This document shows positions 11,659 to 21,199 of a DNA stretch of 64,000 nucleotides, piece after piece (position 1 is the first letter of the stretch; each line of letters begins with the position of its first letter). Position numbers and translations under genes: made by a program. Source of the DNA: Microvelia longipes (Eukaryota > Arthropoda > Insecta > Hemiptera > Veliidae); assembly GCA_018340805.1 (NCBI GenBank), contig JACMZG010001913.1:5879252-5943251 (forward strand). The letters are read 5' to 3'. The notes under the pieces are model-generated. The model worked only from the letters and a program-made list of their open reading frames with translations, did no database searches and was not told the DNA's origin.

Positions 11659-12126
11659 CGAAGTGATGGGAAGAGCAATAGGAGGGTTGGATGTAGGTTG
11701 AGAGAAGCTTTAAAGTTGGGTGAGTCACGCAACTGGTCTTCTTCAAAGTTACACTCTATATCGGATGGGTTTCTGGAGAGGGCATTGGGAAGGTGGTTTT
11801 CCTTTCCAGGTACGTGTTCGAGGGTAAAGTTGTACTCTTGTAAAAGGAGAGACCATCTCATCATTTTGGCGTTCTTGTCCTTCATGCTCTGTAGCCATGT
11901 CATAGCTTGATTATCGGTTCGCAGAACGAACTTGGCGCTTTCAAGGTGGTGGCGGTAATGCTTTATGGCCCATATGATTGCAAGACATTCAAGTTCGTTT
12001 GAATGGTATTTCTTTTCATGAGGACGAAGTTTTGCACTGGCGTAGGAGATTACGTGTTTATCTCCATTAGAGTCTTGTTGGTAAAGAACTCCTCCTAACC
12101 CAACTCCACTAGCATCCGTTTGGAGG
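11604..12126 (-). pseudogene. pol: Gypsy RNase H fragment (copy 1, first piece)
   Basis: Homologous to 15830-16330 of copy 2. It includes the RNase H C-terminal motif region (NQAMTWLQSMKD and the HVPGKENHLP segment). A net 4-bp loss near 11700 shifts the frame relative to the integrase. Homology stops at about 12126, inside the region encoding the RNase H core, where the sequence jumps back to repeat the part already seen. Confidence 0.8.
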
Positions 12127-12383
12127 ATGAAGCTTGTTTAAAGTTGGGTGAGTCACGCAACTGGTCTTCTTCGAAGTTACACTCTATATCGGATGGGTTT
12201 CTGGAGAGGGCATCGGGAAGGTGGTTTTCCTTTCCAGGTACGTGTTCGAGGGTAAAGTTGTACTCTTGTAAAAGGAGAGACCATCTCATCATTTTGGCGT
12301 TCTTGTCCTTCATGCTCTGTAGCCATGTCATAGCTTGATTATTGGTTCGCAGAACGAACTTGGCGCCTTCAAGGTAGTGCATA
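12127..12383 (-). pseudogene. pol: Second RNase H piece, partial duplication
   Basis: This repeats 11703-11945 almost exactly (aaagttgggtgagtcacgca onward). The junction lies in ggatgaagcttg, where both parent sequences share the short word gaa. It ends at about 12380 in caaggtagtg and passes into unrelated DNA. The frame has its own differences (NNQAM for DNQAM), so it is not a clean duplicate of 11703-11945. Confidence 0.75.
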
Positions 12384-12399
12384 AAATAAGGCATAAAAT

Positions 12400-12640
12400 A
12401 AGGCAGCCCATTAAATTAAATAAATCGTCAGCTATAATTACTTTTTTCCAAAACAAACTGCTTTTTTGTGTCAAGTTTGTATAATTGAATGCGTATTGTT
12501 TCATATTATAAAAATAATACGACACAATATGCATTCATGACTTAAAAAAGTGGCATTTTCCAAAAAAAAATGTGTCTTGGTTGACAGACCACAGACTCTG
12601 CGCTGTACTCAAATAGCAAGAGATGCTTGAAAATTTACAC
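12400..12640 (-). repeat. Family B fragment (inverted)
   Basis: Inverse complement of 57180-57440 and of 55700-55910 (shared words aaacttgacacaaaaa and gaatgcgtattgt). It contains a small dyad around ttgaatgcgtattgtttcat. Non-coding. Confidence 0.6.
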
Positions 12641-12733
12641 TTACAAAATACAAAATAATTTAAATAAAACTGATAAACTTTTAAAGACGTAAATCAGAAT
12701 ATATCAAAGAAAAATAGAAATAGCGAAAATAAA

Positions 12734-13875
12734 ATGAATAAAATATGGAATGTAGTGGAAGAAATTTACAGCAAAAAACAAAAAACTAAACAAAATGTCA
12801 CAATTCTCAAAACTAAAGAAGGGAGAGAAATAAATGCTAATACTTCGCCTATAGCAGCAGCTAACTATATGGGGAAATATTTTAATGAAATAGGAAAACA
12901 ATTGTCAGAACAGATTCAAACTGACAGACCAAACGACATAACCGAAATAACACAAACCTCGATGACAAAGACAATACTTACTGGGACCAATGTGAAATTA
13001 AATATGAAGAAGTGATGAAAGCTATTTCTGATCTCAGAGGTAACTCTGGACCAGGATATGACAGAATAACAGTTGACATGATTAAAAATAATATAGACAG
13101 TTTAAAACTTCCTAAATAATAATTTAGTCAAAACTAGTATAAAAACAGGAATATTCCTGATGCTCTAAAAATAACAATAGTGACACCAATTTTTAAATCA
13201 GGAGATCCGACTGAAGTATCTAATTATAGACCCATATGCTTTGATTTCGAATTAGCCAAAAATTATAGAAAAAGTAATTAAGAAGAAACTATTGACTTCT
13301 TAGAGCACAACTTTAAACTTCTGCAGCACAATTCGTTTTAAGGTGTGGTTTAAGCACGCAAGACGCTATCAATGCCAGTATATAACTGATGAACTAGATA
13401 AAGGGTACAAGCCTATAGCAGTCTTTATGGACGTTGCCAAAGCATTTGACAGCGTTTCACATAAAATACTAATAACAAAATAAGAAAAATAGGGATACGA
13501 GGACAATGCTAAAATGGTTTACTATTACCTAAACAGAAGTATATAGAGTCAAAATAAATGATACTCTAGGAAAAGAATATTCTTCGGAATATTCCATTCC
13601 TCAAGGAAGTGTACTCGCAAGTTTATTATACATAATATTTACAAATGACTTACTGGAAACGCAACTTAACGGACTTCTTTACGCATTTGCCGACGATACA
13701 GTGTACCTAACATCAGATAAGACACATAAAGATGCATGTAATATTGCAGAACAAGACTTGTTCTCACTAACTGAACTTGACAGAATAATGAAACAAAAAT
13801 AAAAATGCATAATCATGACGAGGAGAACAAACAACTTGACTGCCCAGAACTACAGAGAGTAAAATCAATCAAATA
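12734..13875 (+). pseudogene. Non-LTR (LINE) reverse transcriptase fragment
   Basis: Read across frames, the translation shows SNYRPI (about 13218-13237), motif A as VAKAFDSV (about 13430-13455), motif B as IPQGSVLAS (about 13593-13620) and motif C as FADDT (about 13684-13700), then KC-like sequence ending in MTRRTNN at the gap edge. These are the ordered RT blocks of Jockey/CR1-type LINEs. At least four frameshifts or stops make it non-functional. It lies on the opposite strand to the gypsy element and is cut by the N gap, so its 3' end is unknown. Confidence 0.85.
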
Positions 13876-14875
13876 NNNNNNNNNNNNNNNNNNNNNNNNN
13901 NNNNNNNNNNNNNNNNNNNNNNNNNNNNNNNNNNNNNNNNNNNNNNNNNNNNNNNNNNNNNNNNNNNNNNNNNNNNNNNNNNNNNNNNNNNNNNNNNNNN
14001 NNNNNNNNNNNNNNNNNNNNNNNNNNNNNNNNNNNNNNNNNNNNNNNNNNNNNNNNNNNNNNNNNNNNNNNNNNNNNNNNNNNNNNNNNNNNNNNNNNNN
14101 NNNNNNNNNNNNNNNNNNNNNNNNNNNNNNNNNNNNNNNNNNNNNNNNNNNNNNNNNNNNNNNNNNNNNNNNNNNNNNNNNNNNNNNNNNNNNNNNNNNN
14201 NNNNNNNNNNNNNNNNNNNNNNNNNNNNNNNNNNNNNNNNNNNNNNNNNNNNNNNNNNNNNNNNNNNNNNNNNNNNNNNNNNNNNNNNNNNNNNNNNNNN
14301 NNNNNNNNNNNNNNNNNNNNNNNNNNNNNNNNNNNNNNNNNNNNNNNNNNNNNNNNNNNNNNNNNNNNNNNNNNNNNNNNNNNNNNNNNNNNNNNNNNNN
14401 NNNNNNNNNNNNNNNNNNNNNNNNNNNNNNNNNNNNNNNNNNNNNNNNNNNNNNNNNNNNNNNNNNNNNNNNNNNNNNNNNNNNNNNNNNNNNNNNNNNN
14501 NNNNNNNNNNNNNNNNNNNNNNNNNNNNNNNNNNNNNNNNNNNNNNNNNNNNNNNNNNNNNNNNNNNNNNNNNNNNNNNNNNNNNNNNNNNNNNNNNNNN
14601 NNNNNNNNNNNNNNNNNNNNNNNNNNNNNNNNNNNNNNNNNNNNNNNNNNNNNNNNNNNNNNNNNNNNNNNNNNNNNNNNNNNNNNNNNNNNNNNNNNNN
14701 NNNNNNNNNNNNNNNNNNNNNNNNNNNNNNNNNNNNNNNNNNNNNNNNNNNNNNNNNNNNNNNNNNNNNNNNNNNNNNNNNNNNNNNNNNNNNNNNNNNN
14801 NNNNNNNNNNNNNNNNNNNNNNNNNNNNNNNNNNNNNNNNNNNNNNNNNNNNNNNNNNNNNNNNNNNNNNNNNNN
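13876..14875. other. Assembly gap, exactly 1000 N
   Basis: A run of exactly 1000 N, the round size used as a scaffold placeholder. It separates the LINE fragment from copy 2 of the gypsy pol region. Open frames that run through it are meaningless there. Confidence 0.99.
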
Positions 14876-17494
14876 TTGGGCTCTGCTGACTTCCTCGATG
14901 CGTTGATTTCTTGCTTCAACAGGATCATCGATGGTAGGTTGCTGGGGAAGGTCCCATTCACCAGGTCTCTGGAGTGTAGCACCAAATAGGATTTCACTAG
15001 GAGTCTTTTTGGTGGCATCATTTTGTCGATTACGAAGAGTAAAAAGGACTTGTGGAATGTGAGTATCCCATGAGTAATGTGCTTCGTCTAAGAGGTGAAG
15101 ACGGAGCCCCACCTTGAGGTCTTGATTTTTGCGTTCGACCGGGTTCCCTCGGAGGTGGTAGGTAGGAGTTAAGTGGTGCTGGATTCCGTGTCGATCACAA
15201 AAACTAGCCCAACTCCTGCTTAAGAATTGAGGTCCATTGTCAGTGAGAATGGTGCGAGGGAAGCCATACCTCGGAAATATCTCTCTCTCTAACGTGTTGA
15301 TAAGAAGTTTGGCATCTGTACTGGTGAGTGGGAAGGCTTCTAACCATTTTGAAAAGACGTCACAGATGGTAAAGATGTATTTCTTTTTTCTAGGGGTTTC
15401 TGGGTAAGGTCCCATTAAGTCGATCGACATGGTTTCCCAGGGCCTTTCTGCTTGTCTCGGTTGCTGGGATTCCTTTTCTTTGGGGATGTGCTTTTTATGC
15501 CTGACACATGTGACACACTGTTTAACATATTCAGTAACATCTCGACGCATAGAGTCCCAAAAGTATCGCTGTTTGACCGCTCTCAAAGTCTCATCTCGTC
15601 CTGGATGCCCTGCTAAGTCGGCATCGTGGTAGTTGTGTATTACCGGAATGATCATCTCGTCCGGTACAATAACTTTCAACTTTTGGCCATCTACTTCGTA
15701 GATGTTTCCGTCCCGAACTGTTAAGTTTTGGTTGTATGAAGAATCTTCGTGGCTTCTTCGCTGAGGATTAAGGCGATGGACGCGTTCCCATTGGTGAATC
15801 ATTCTTTGAATGAGGTCGTCATCTTCTTGAGCTCGGAGTACTCTAGTAGCCAACGAAGTGATGGGAAGAGCAATAGGAGGGTTGGATGTAGGTTGAGAAG
15901 AAGCTTGTTTAAAGTTGGGTGAGTCACGCAACTGGTCTTCTTCAAAGTTACACTCTATATTGGATGGGTTTCTGGAGAGGGCATCGGTAAGGTGGTTTTC
16001 CTTTCCAGGTACGTGTTCGAGGGTAAAGTTGTACTCTTGTAAAAGGAGAGACCATCTCATCATTTTGGCGTTCTTGTCCTTCATGCTCTGTAGCCATGTC
16101 ATAGCTTGATTATCGGTTCGCAGAACGAACTTGGCGCTTTCAAGGTAGTGGCAGTAATGCTTTATGGCCCATATGATTGCAAGACATTCAAGTTCGTTTG
16201 AATGGTATTTCTTTTCATGAGGACGAAGTTTTGCACTGGCGTAGGAGATTACGTGTTTATCTCCATTAGAGTCTTGTTGGTAAAGAACTCCTCCTAACCC
16301 AATTCCACTAGCATCTGTTTGGAGGATGAATGGCAGTTCTGGATCGGGTCGTTTGAGGACTAAGGGTTGGCTAAGTTCTTCTTTCAGTTGGTCGAATGCT
16401 TGTTGAGCGGCTCCACTCCAATGCCAACGTCGCTTAGTAGAAAGAAGATCAGTAAGTGGTGATGTTTTCAGCGAAAAGTTAGGAACATATTCCCTTAGCC
16501 AATTACATAGTCCGAGGAATGACCGCACTTCTTTCCGGGTTGTTGGTACTTTAGCAGCTTTGATGGCTTCAACATGTTGATTTTGGGGAATATTTCCGTG
16601 ACTGGTAACTTTATGGCCAAGGTAAGTTAATTCTGACTGGAGGAAGAAGCATTTTTCCAGCGAACATGTGAGGTTGTGAAGTGAAAGCCTTTCAAACACT
16701 AAGCTAAGATGGTGCAAGTGATCTTTTAGAGTTTTGGAATAGATTATGACGTCATCTAAGTACGCTATCACAAACTTTCGGAAGTAACCTGAGAGAACAT
16801 CTTGTGACATCATCTTCTGGAAGGATGCTGGGGCATTCTTGAGACCGAAAGGCATCACTTTAAACTGAAATAGCCCTCCGTCTGGGTCAACGAAAGCAGT
16901 ATACTTTCGAGAACCTTTGGCCATGGGTAGCTGCCAGTAGCCGGAACGGAGATCCAGAGTGGTGAAATATTTAGCTTCCCCCAAGTCCTTCAGAGTGTCT
17001 GTTATGTTCGGAAGAGGCGAGGCTGTATCTTCAGTAACCGCGTTCAGCTTACGGTAGTCAATGCAGAAGTGTTTGCCATTCTTCTTCTTCACAATAACGA
17101 TTGGGGAGGCGTATGGAGAGTCCGACGGCTCTATAACGTCATTTTCTAACATCTCGGCGATATTTTCGTGGATGATCTTCTTCTTCTCGTCCGAGTATCG
17201 ATATTGAGGACATCTAAAGGGTTTAGATTCGGTTAACTTAATATTGTGTTCCCTAGAACAGGTCCGTCCCAAAGGAGCTAACGAGGAAAATAAGTTGGAG
17301 TGGTGAACGATGAGTTCTTGTAGTTGGGTTTTAACTTCAGCGGGAGCCCAGAAGTTGCTATTTTGAGTTCGTCCTCTGAGATCTTGTAAGCTGAAGGAGG
17401 ATTGGTGGTCCAATAGATGGTCTGTCGAACTTGTTGTCCATAACAGATGCATGATCTTTCGAAGTCGAGAACTGCCTTGTTCTCCGTTAACCAT
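14876..17494 (-). CDS. pol: Gypsy pol: RT, RNase H, integrase (copy 2, 3'-cut)
   Basis: About 873 codons are visible before the gap. Residues ~100-290 are reverse transcriptase, with TLDLRSGYWQ (~179), MPFGLKNAPASF (~214) and the catalytic YLDD (245-248). Residues ~388-505 are RNase H (LQTDASG, D393; RTDNQAM, D461). Residues ~615-790 carry the integrase zinc region (H623, H630, C660, C663) and catalytic D692, D752 and E787. The enzymes copy element RNA into DNA and insert it. The chain is uninterrupted from RT to the gap. The Met at 17494 lies upstream of conserved RT sequence and is probably not the true start, since pol should be joined to the protease by readthrough or frameshift. Confidence 0.93.
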
Positions 17495-17960
17495 GTTCCG
17501 CCAAGAATGATTCGTTCGGTGAGATTCTCTGTAACTAGGAACGTTACGTCATGGGGTTTTTCGTTGATGAAGAGTGGTAAATTGACTTCCCCAAGAATTT
17601 CCATTTTGTTCCTAGGGTCAGCGGAGAAGGTACTTTGATGTTCGCTTTTCATGAGGTGAACATTTCGGGGTATTTCTTTTTTGCTAAGAAGTTGTGGGAT
17701 GCACCAGTATCCACTGTGGCTAGGTCAGGTTTTCCATTTAACATGACCCGGATGCGAGGGATTCTGGTGTTGGTGGTTGCAATAGTACTTGTGATGACCG
17801 ACTTTACTTCTCTTTGGTGGCTTCCGGAGCGGCCTTTCCTGGAGCCACTTTGGAGTTTTCCTTCTTCTCGGTGGTCTTCTCTGCTGTCTCGGGTTTCTTT
17901 CTCCATGACTCTGCTTCTGTTTTCTTTTTGTCGGCGATTCTTTTTTGAACTACCGGACAA
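17278..17960 (-). CDS. pro: Gypsy protease region, frame-broken
   Basis: The frame at 17649-17960 contains the retropepsin active site in VDTGASHNFL (catalytic Asp ~84, near 17711). It overlaps the 3' end of gag by 157 bp in the -1 frame, the arrangement of many gypsy elements. It stops at 17649 just after the active site. The rest of the protease (the IILGGTWL segment, flap and C-terminal part) continues in another frame at 17278-17652, and RT lies in the third frame. Two single-base losses, or sequencing indels, therefore separate active site from RT. The protease would cleave the Gag-Pol precursor; as written this copy could not make an intact Gag-Pol. Confidence 0.85.
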
Positions 17961-18793
17961 TCTCTATGAAGATGGTATTCGGGGCAGTGCCAGCATTTAG
18001 GTTTAGGGACCTCTGTTTCTTTCCCCTTTTCGTTTGAAGTTACCGGTGTCGTCAGTTTGGAAGTCTTGGTTGGTTTCGTTTCCTTGCAAGAACACTGTGA
18101 AGCAGCTGTTGTGGCTAATACGGATTCGCATTTACAAGCGAGATGAAATAACTCTTCCAACGTGGTCGGTTGACAATTCCAGAGTTGTCTCCTTAAGTCT
18201 GGTTTCAATAACTCCTTCAATATTAGAACCATGTCCGAGGGATTATATTTCATATTTATTCTTCTTAACAGGCATATTTTATGTTTAAGGAACACACCTG
18301 CAGGTTCTGTCGGTAGTTGTGGTGTTTTATAAATGTCCGCCAAGATACTAGCGGTACGAGAAGGCTTAGTATACTCCGAGTACAGTAGGTCAGCAAAGCT
18401 TTCAAATGTAGGCTCAAGTAAGAACTGAGATTCCCACCATTTCGAAGCGTCTCCTTTTAATTGATTCACAGCAATCTGGAGTTTACGTTGATGACCGAAG
18501 TTTCTTCGATGAAAATAAGCATGAAGTCCACCTAAGAACAATGCTGGGTCTTCAATATCACTGCCTGCAAAAGTCACGGTGGGTAATTCTTCCTCTGCCT
18601 TTGCCAGACGCAAGGCTTCGGCGATGGTGACTGCAAGATCTGTAATAGGTATGGATGGTAACGCAGAGGTGAAGCTCTGACGTGTAGAGTGGTGTGGTGT
18701 ACTTGAAGCTCCTATGATGTGTGAGTCGAACTCTTGAGGTGGGATATTAGCAGTGCCAGAGCCATCACCAGGAGTGTTGGAGGGTGTCGACAT
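17804..18793 (-). CDS. gag: Gypsy Gag (capsid/nucleocapsid)
   Basis: 329 codons. The middle (about 70-225) resembles retrotransposon Gag capsid domains (KGDASKWWES, FADLLYSEY, LLRRINMKYNPSDM, LKELLKPDLRRQLW). Near the C-terminus is one zinc knuckle, C267-x2-C270-x3-H274-x4-C279, one residue shorter between the second Cys and the His than the retroviral CCHC. A long Lys/Glu-rich tail follows. Gag packages element RNA into particles in the cytoplasm. The Met at 18793 is about 494 nt from the 5' LTR. The frame is intact, and the protease frame overlaps it at -1; A-rich stretches around 17915-17947 are candidate slip sites but none is a canonical in-frame heptamer. Confidence 0.9.
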   Translation of the reverse strand: MSTPSNTPGDGSGTANIPPQEFDSHIIGASSTPHHSTRQSFTSALPSIPITDLAVTIAEALRLAKAEEELPTVTFAGSDIEDPALFLGGLHAYFHRRNFGHQRKLQIAVNQLKGDASKWWESQFLLEPTFESFADLLYSEYTKPSRTASILADIYKTPQLPTEPAGVFLKHKICLLRRINMKYNPSDMVLILKELLKPDLRRQLWNCQPTTLEELFHLACKCESVLATTAASQCSCKETKPTKTSKLTTPVTSNEKGKETEVPKPKCWHCPEYHLHRDCPVVQKRIADKKKTEAESWRKKPETAEKTTEKKENSKVAPGKAAPEATKEK

Positions 18794-18915
18794 CTTGAAA
18801 CTGTGGTATGAGCGCCACTGGGTGTTTAACTACTCCCAGAAGTAGTATCGTTTCTAGCAGAATCTAACTGAGTGGTGGTCCTGAAAAGGACCGTTTGAAG
18901 TCAAGAAGAGTTTAA

Positions 18916-19251
18916 TTAGGCACGTACTCGGATACAGTACCAGTCCTTGAAGGGCTGTACAGCTGAAAGGCTGCGTGGGAATAACGTATAACTTTCCTCA
19001 CAAGGTGACAGTTCTTCCAGTTCTGGAATGTGTTTACTATATCCCTGTATGCGTGGATCGTTTCCCGCTGCCTTCACTATCTGTTCAAAAGTAAGTAACG
19101 GCTGCCTGATTTCCGATATAAGAACAGGGTTAACCCAAGACTCCTTGGCTTCTCTCCTTCTCTGTCTAGCTCTGAATTGATTCCTTCCTCCTCGAACCAT
19201 GAAAAGTTGTTGTAGACCAGCTCTAGTAGATGTAGGTTCTTGAGCAGCCAA
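18916..19251 (-). CDS. Leader open frame between primer site and gag
   Basis: A 111-codon frame that starts 17 nt downstream of the tRNA-Lys primer site and ends 122 nt before gag, in a different frame from gag. It has a basic patch (RARQRRREAK, residues ~27-36) followed by mixed hydrophobic and acidic sequence. No domain was recognised. It could be a real accessory frame, a remnant of an upstream Gag extension, or a chance frame in the packaging leader. Confidence 0.35.
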   Translation of the reverse strand: MAAQEPTSTRAGLQQLFMVRGGRNQFRARQRRREAKESWVNPVLISEIRQPLLTFEQIVKAAGNDPRIQGYSKHIPELEELSPCEESYTLFPRSLSAVQPFKDWYCIRVRA

Positions 19252-19267
19252 CTGATTCCTTCAGTTG

Positions 19268-19285
19268 GCCCCACGTTGGGCGCCA
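19268..19285 (-). other. Primer binding site, tRNA-Lys(CUU)
   Basis: On the minus strand TGGCGCCCAACGTGGGGC begins 2 nt inside the 5' LTR. It is complementary over 18 nt to the 3' end of eukaryotic tRNA-Lys(CUU), including CCA. It fixes the element's orientation and the start of minus-strand DNA synthesis. Confidence 0.9.
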
Positions 19286-19287
19286 AA

Positions 19288-19935
19288 TGATACGGCTAGC
19301 AACTGGTTTGCTAGCGTTGTCAAGGGGGGTTGAGGTGTGCAGCTTGTAGGGTGGTCCTGAGAAGGACCGTTTGGACCATGCAGCGTTTATACACGGAGCA
19401 GTACCATTAGGAAGCGCGTGTATATGCCGTGAACAGAGCAATACCCTAAGGAAGCGCTGTTCCTTCCCTAGCAACCGTCCTTACGGAGCACACCTGACAA
19501 GTCAGAAGCTACCAGTAAGGAGTAGTTGAAGGAAAGTGGCTTGCTGGTCGTGGAGACTGAGGTGAGCAGTGGAGACTGAGGTGAGCAGTGGAGACTGAGG
19601 TGAGCAGTGGAGACTGAGGTGAGCAGTGGAGACTGGGGTGAGCAATGGGGACTGAGGTGAGCAGTGATTACACCAGTTGAGCTTCACGGCGTCTTCGTCT
19701 CAAGTCTTGAAGCAGATGGTTTCCAAGAGAGTGAAGGTAAAGGGGTGTCCTATCTCGTAGCATATAAGTTTTGGTGGAAGTTCTTAGACAACTTAATTAA
19801 AATTTGAACCAATATATATACTATTAGGACACTTTCAACTTCACTCTGATTGGTCCTCTGATTCAAGTGAAAATCTATAAGTATTTCTGCAGCGGTTTTG
19901 ATCAATTATGGAATTAAGCAGAGGGACCGGTATCA
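19288..19935 (-). repeat. 5' LTR of the gypsy element
   Basis: 648 bp, TGATAC...GTATCA, matching 9569-10217 with a single-base gap. It carries the same six-fold 19-bp tandem repeat (about 19550-19664). Promoter and polyadenylation signals should lie here, but I did not identify them confidently. Confidence 0.95.
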
Positions 19936-20732
19936 AAACTTAGTACATTTGTGGATTTTATTAATGACATTGTTCAAAATTCCCTATTCATAGGAAAGAA
20001 TGATAAAGGGTCTATCTACAAATAAGTTATCAATTGTCATATATAACCGTTGTGTAAATAAATCAAGTATGATTAAAATATATGGAAACGCTCTAGTATA
20101 GAGACAATATGATAGTTTTATAAGCAATTAATATAAGAGACTGATATATGACAACAAAAAGGTGGTCGCAGCGAGGCCAATGGGTCGAAAGCTTCTAGTT
20201 TTAAAAGTGAAAGCGGAATCTGGGATGCGAACCACTAGTACTAACCACAGTATTAATTACTGACATCTTGAGTCAACTTTATTACTGACGTTGTAACTAC
20301 TCCGACCACGATGACTTCACATATTCATACCTAAGAATATTATAGATATAGAATGAAGCGTCAGACAGAAGTAGGGAGTAAACTAACTTTTCTTAACATA
20401 AAATTCTTTCCACTTTTCCATGTTATTTTAACGAAAACATCTTGATCTCTATTACCATTTTACCCACACGTGTATTTACTTGGTATTTATTATATAAAGA
20501 AAATATTTGCTTCAATCACTTTTGTGCCAGAAGTAGTTTGCTGAAAATAAGACGACAGTGGCGCATTCTCTTAGTTGGTATGGTGAAACTTCTAAATTCC
20601 ACACTAGAGCTCCTTTTAACTGGCTACGTAACTAACATTTTCTTGTCCAAATTATAAATCCCAGGACAATCTTTCTTAATTTTTCGATTTTTTTATTCAT
20701 ACTTTTATGTAATTTTTTATAGGTAATCATCT

Positions 20733-20806
20733 GCCTCCGTGACCGTGATCGTATAGGCACTCGATTTCGGCACCGGAGGTCCGAGGTTCGTAGCCCGGGC
20801 TATGCT
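20733..20806 (+). repeat. tRNA-like repeat head (SINE candidate)
   Basis: gcctccgtgaccgtgatcgt leads into a box A-like segment ending tataggcac, an arm ctcgatttcggcaccggag and a box B-like aggttcgtagccc. The order and spacing are those of a tRNA, but the 3' acceptor strand does not pair with gcctccg, so a tRNA-derived SINE head or a tRNA pseudogene fits better than a working tRNA gene. Confidence 0.5.
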
Positions 20807-20961
20807 CTAAGATTTTATAAATAGTAATTGTATTAAACAGTTTTCGCCAACTTTAATTAATTTTTAGAGTGTAGATGCAACCCACCTGAGGTGGCCCTAA
20901 AACGGACATTTTTTTTTTTTAGTTAAGTAGAAAACATCTAAAAAATGCTAAGTGTACTTAC

Positions 20962-21195
20962 ATCGTCATCTAAAATCTGTTGAAGCCGTTGTTCTGGTGA
21001 CATTTTTCTTTTTCCTCTTATGAGTATATAGAAGCACTTTATATCAGGAAAAGCCCACAGCAGCTTTTCCACCAGGGACTGTGCTAGAAACCCAGTGAAT
21101 CCCGTTATAAAGAAAACTTTATCCTTGTAGACTTCTGCCAGCTTGGGAAATGGTCTGACCGGTAGCAGTTCCGTCCTCTCGATAACTTTTTCCAT
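20962..21195 (-). CDS. Fatty acyl-CoA reductase, first coding exon
   Basis: 78 codons from ATG at 21195 (context acaacaagATGG) to a consensus splice donor, gat|gtaagt, at 20961/20962, ending in phase 0. The residues VFFITGFTGFLAQSLVEKLL (about 27-46) form the N-terminal Rossmann NAD(P)H-binding loop of the NAD-binding-4/FAR family. They are followed by KCFYILIRGKRKMSPEQRLQ, the family's LIRxKKG...RL block. Such enzymes reduce fatty acyl-CoA to fatty alcohol, usually at the ER or peroxisome, for wax, cuticle or pheromone synthesis. The third glycine of the GxxGxxG loop is Ala38. I did not find exon 2. The intron runs into the gypsy element, inserted about 1 kb downstream in the same orientation. 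A lone pseudogene exon is possible. Confidence 0.85.
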
Positions 21196-21199
21196 CTTG

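Larger units (their letters stand above)
9569..19935 (-). mobile_element. Ty3/gypsy LTR retrotransposon, rearranged inside
   Basis: Both LTRs start TGATAC and end GTATCA. The element is flanked by the same 4-bp duplication, aaac (9565-9568 and 19936-19939). Read on the minus strand it carries the 5' LTR, a tRNA-Lys primer site, a leader, gag, protease, RT, RNase H, integrase, a purine tract and the 3' LTR; there is no env. The near-identical LTRs imply a young insertion. The interior is abnormal: integrase and RNase H sequence occurs twice (10218-12126 and 14876-16300), part of RNase H a third time (12127-12383), with a LINE fragment and a 1000-N gap between. The copies differ at scattered positions, so they are not simple duplicates. 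tRNA-Lys priming recalls the Osvaldo/Ulysses group, but I cannot place the clade firmly. Confidence 0.93.

Noticed and set aside
11431..11910. 159-codon plus-strand frame (and similar at 11234, 15429, 17635)
   Set aside because: Antisense shadows of the gypsy pol region, whose minus-strand frame has clear domain motifs.
13805..15021. Long frames crossing 13876-14875
   Set aside because: They run through the 1000-N gap; only the real sequence on either side was used.
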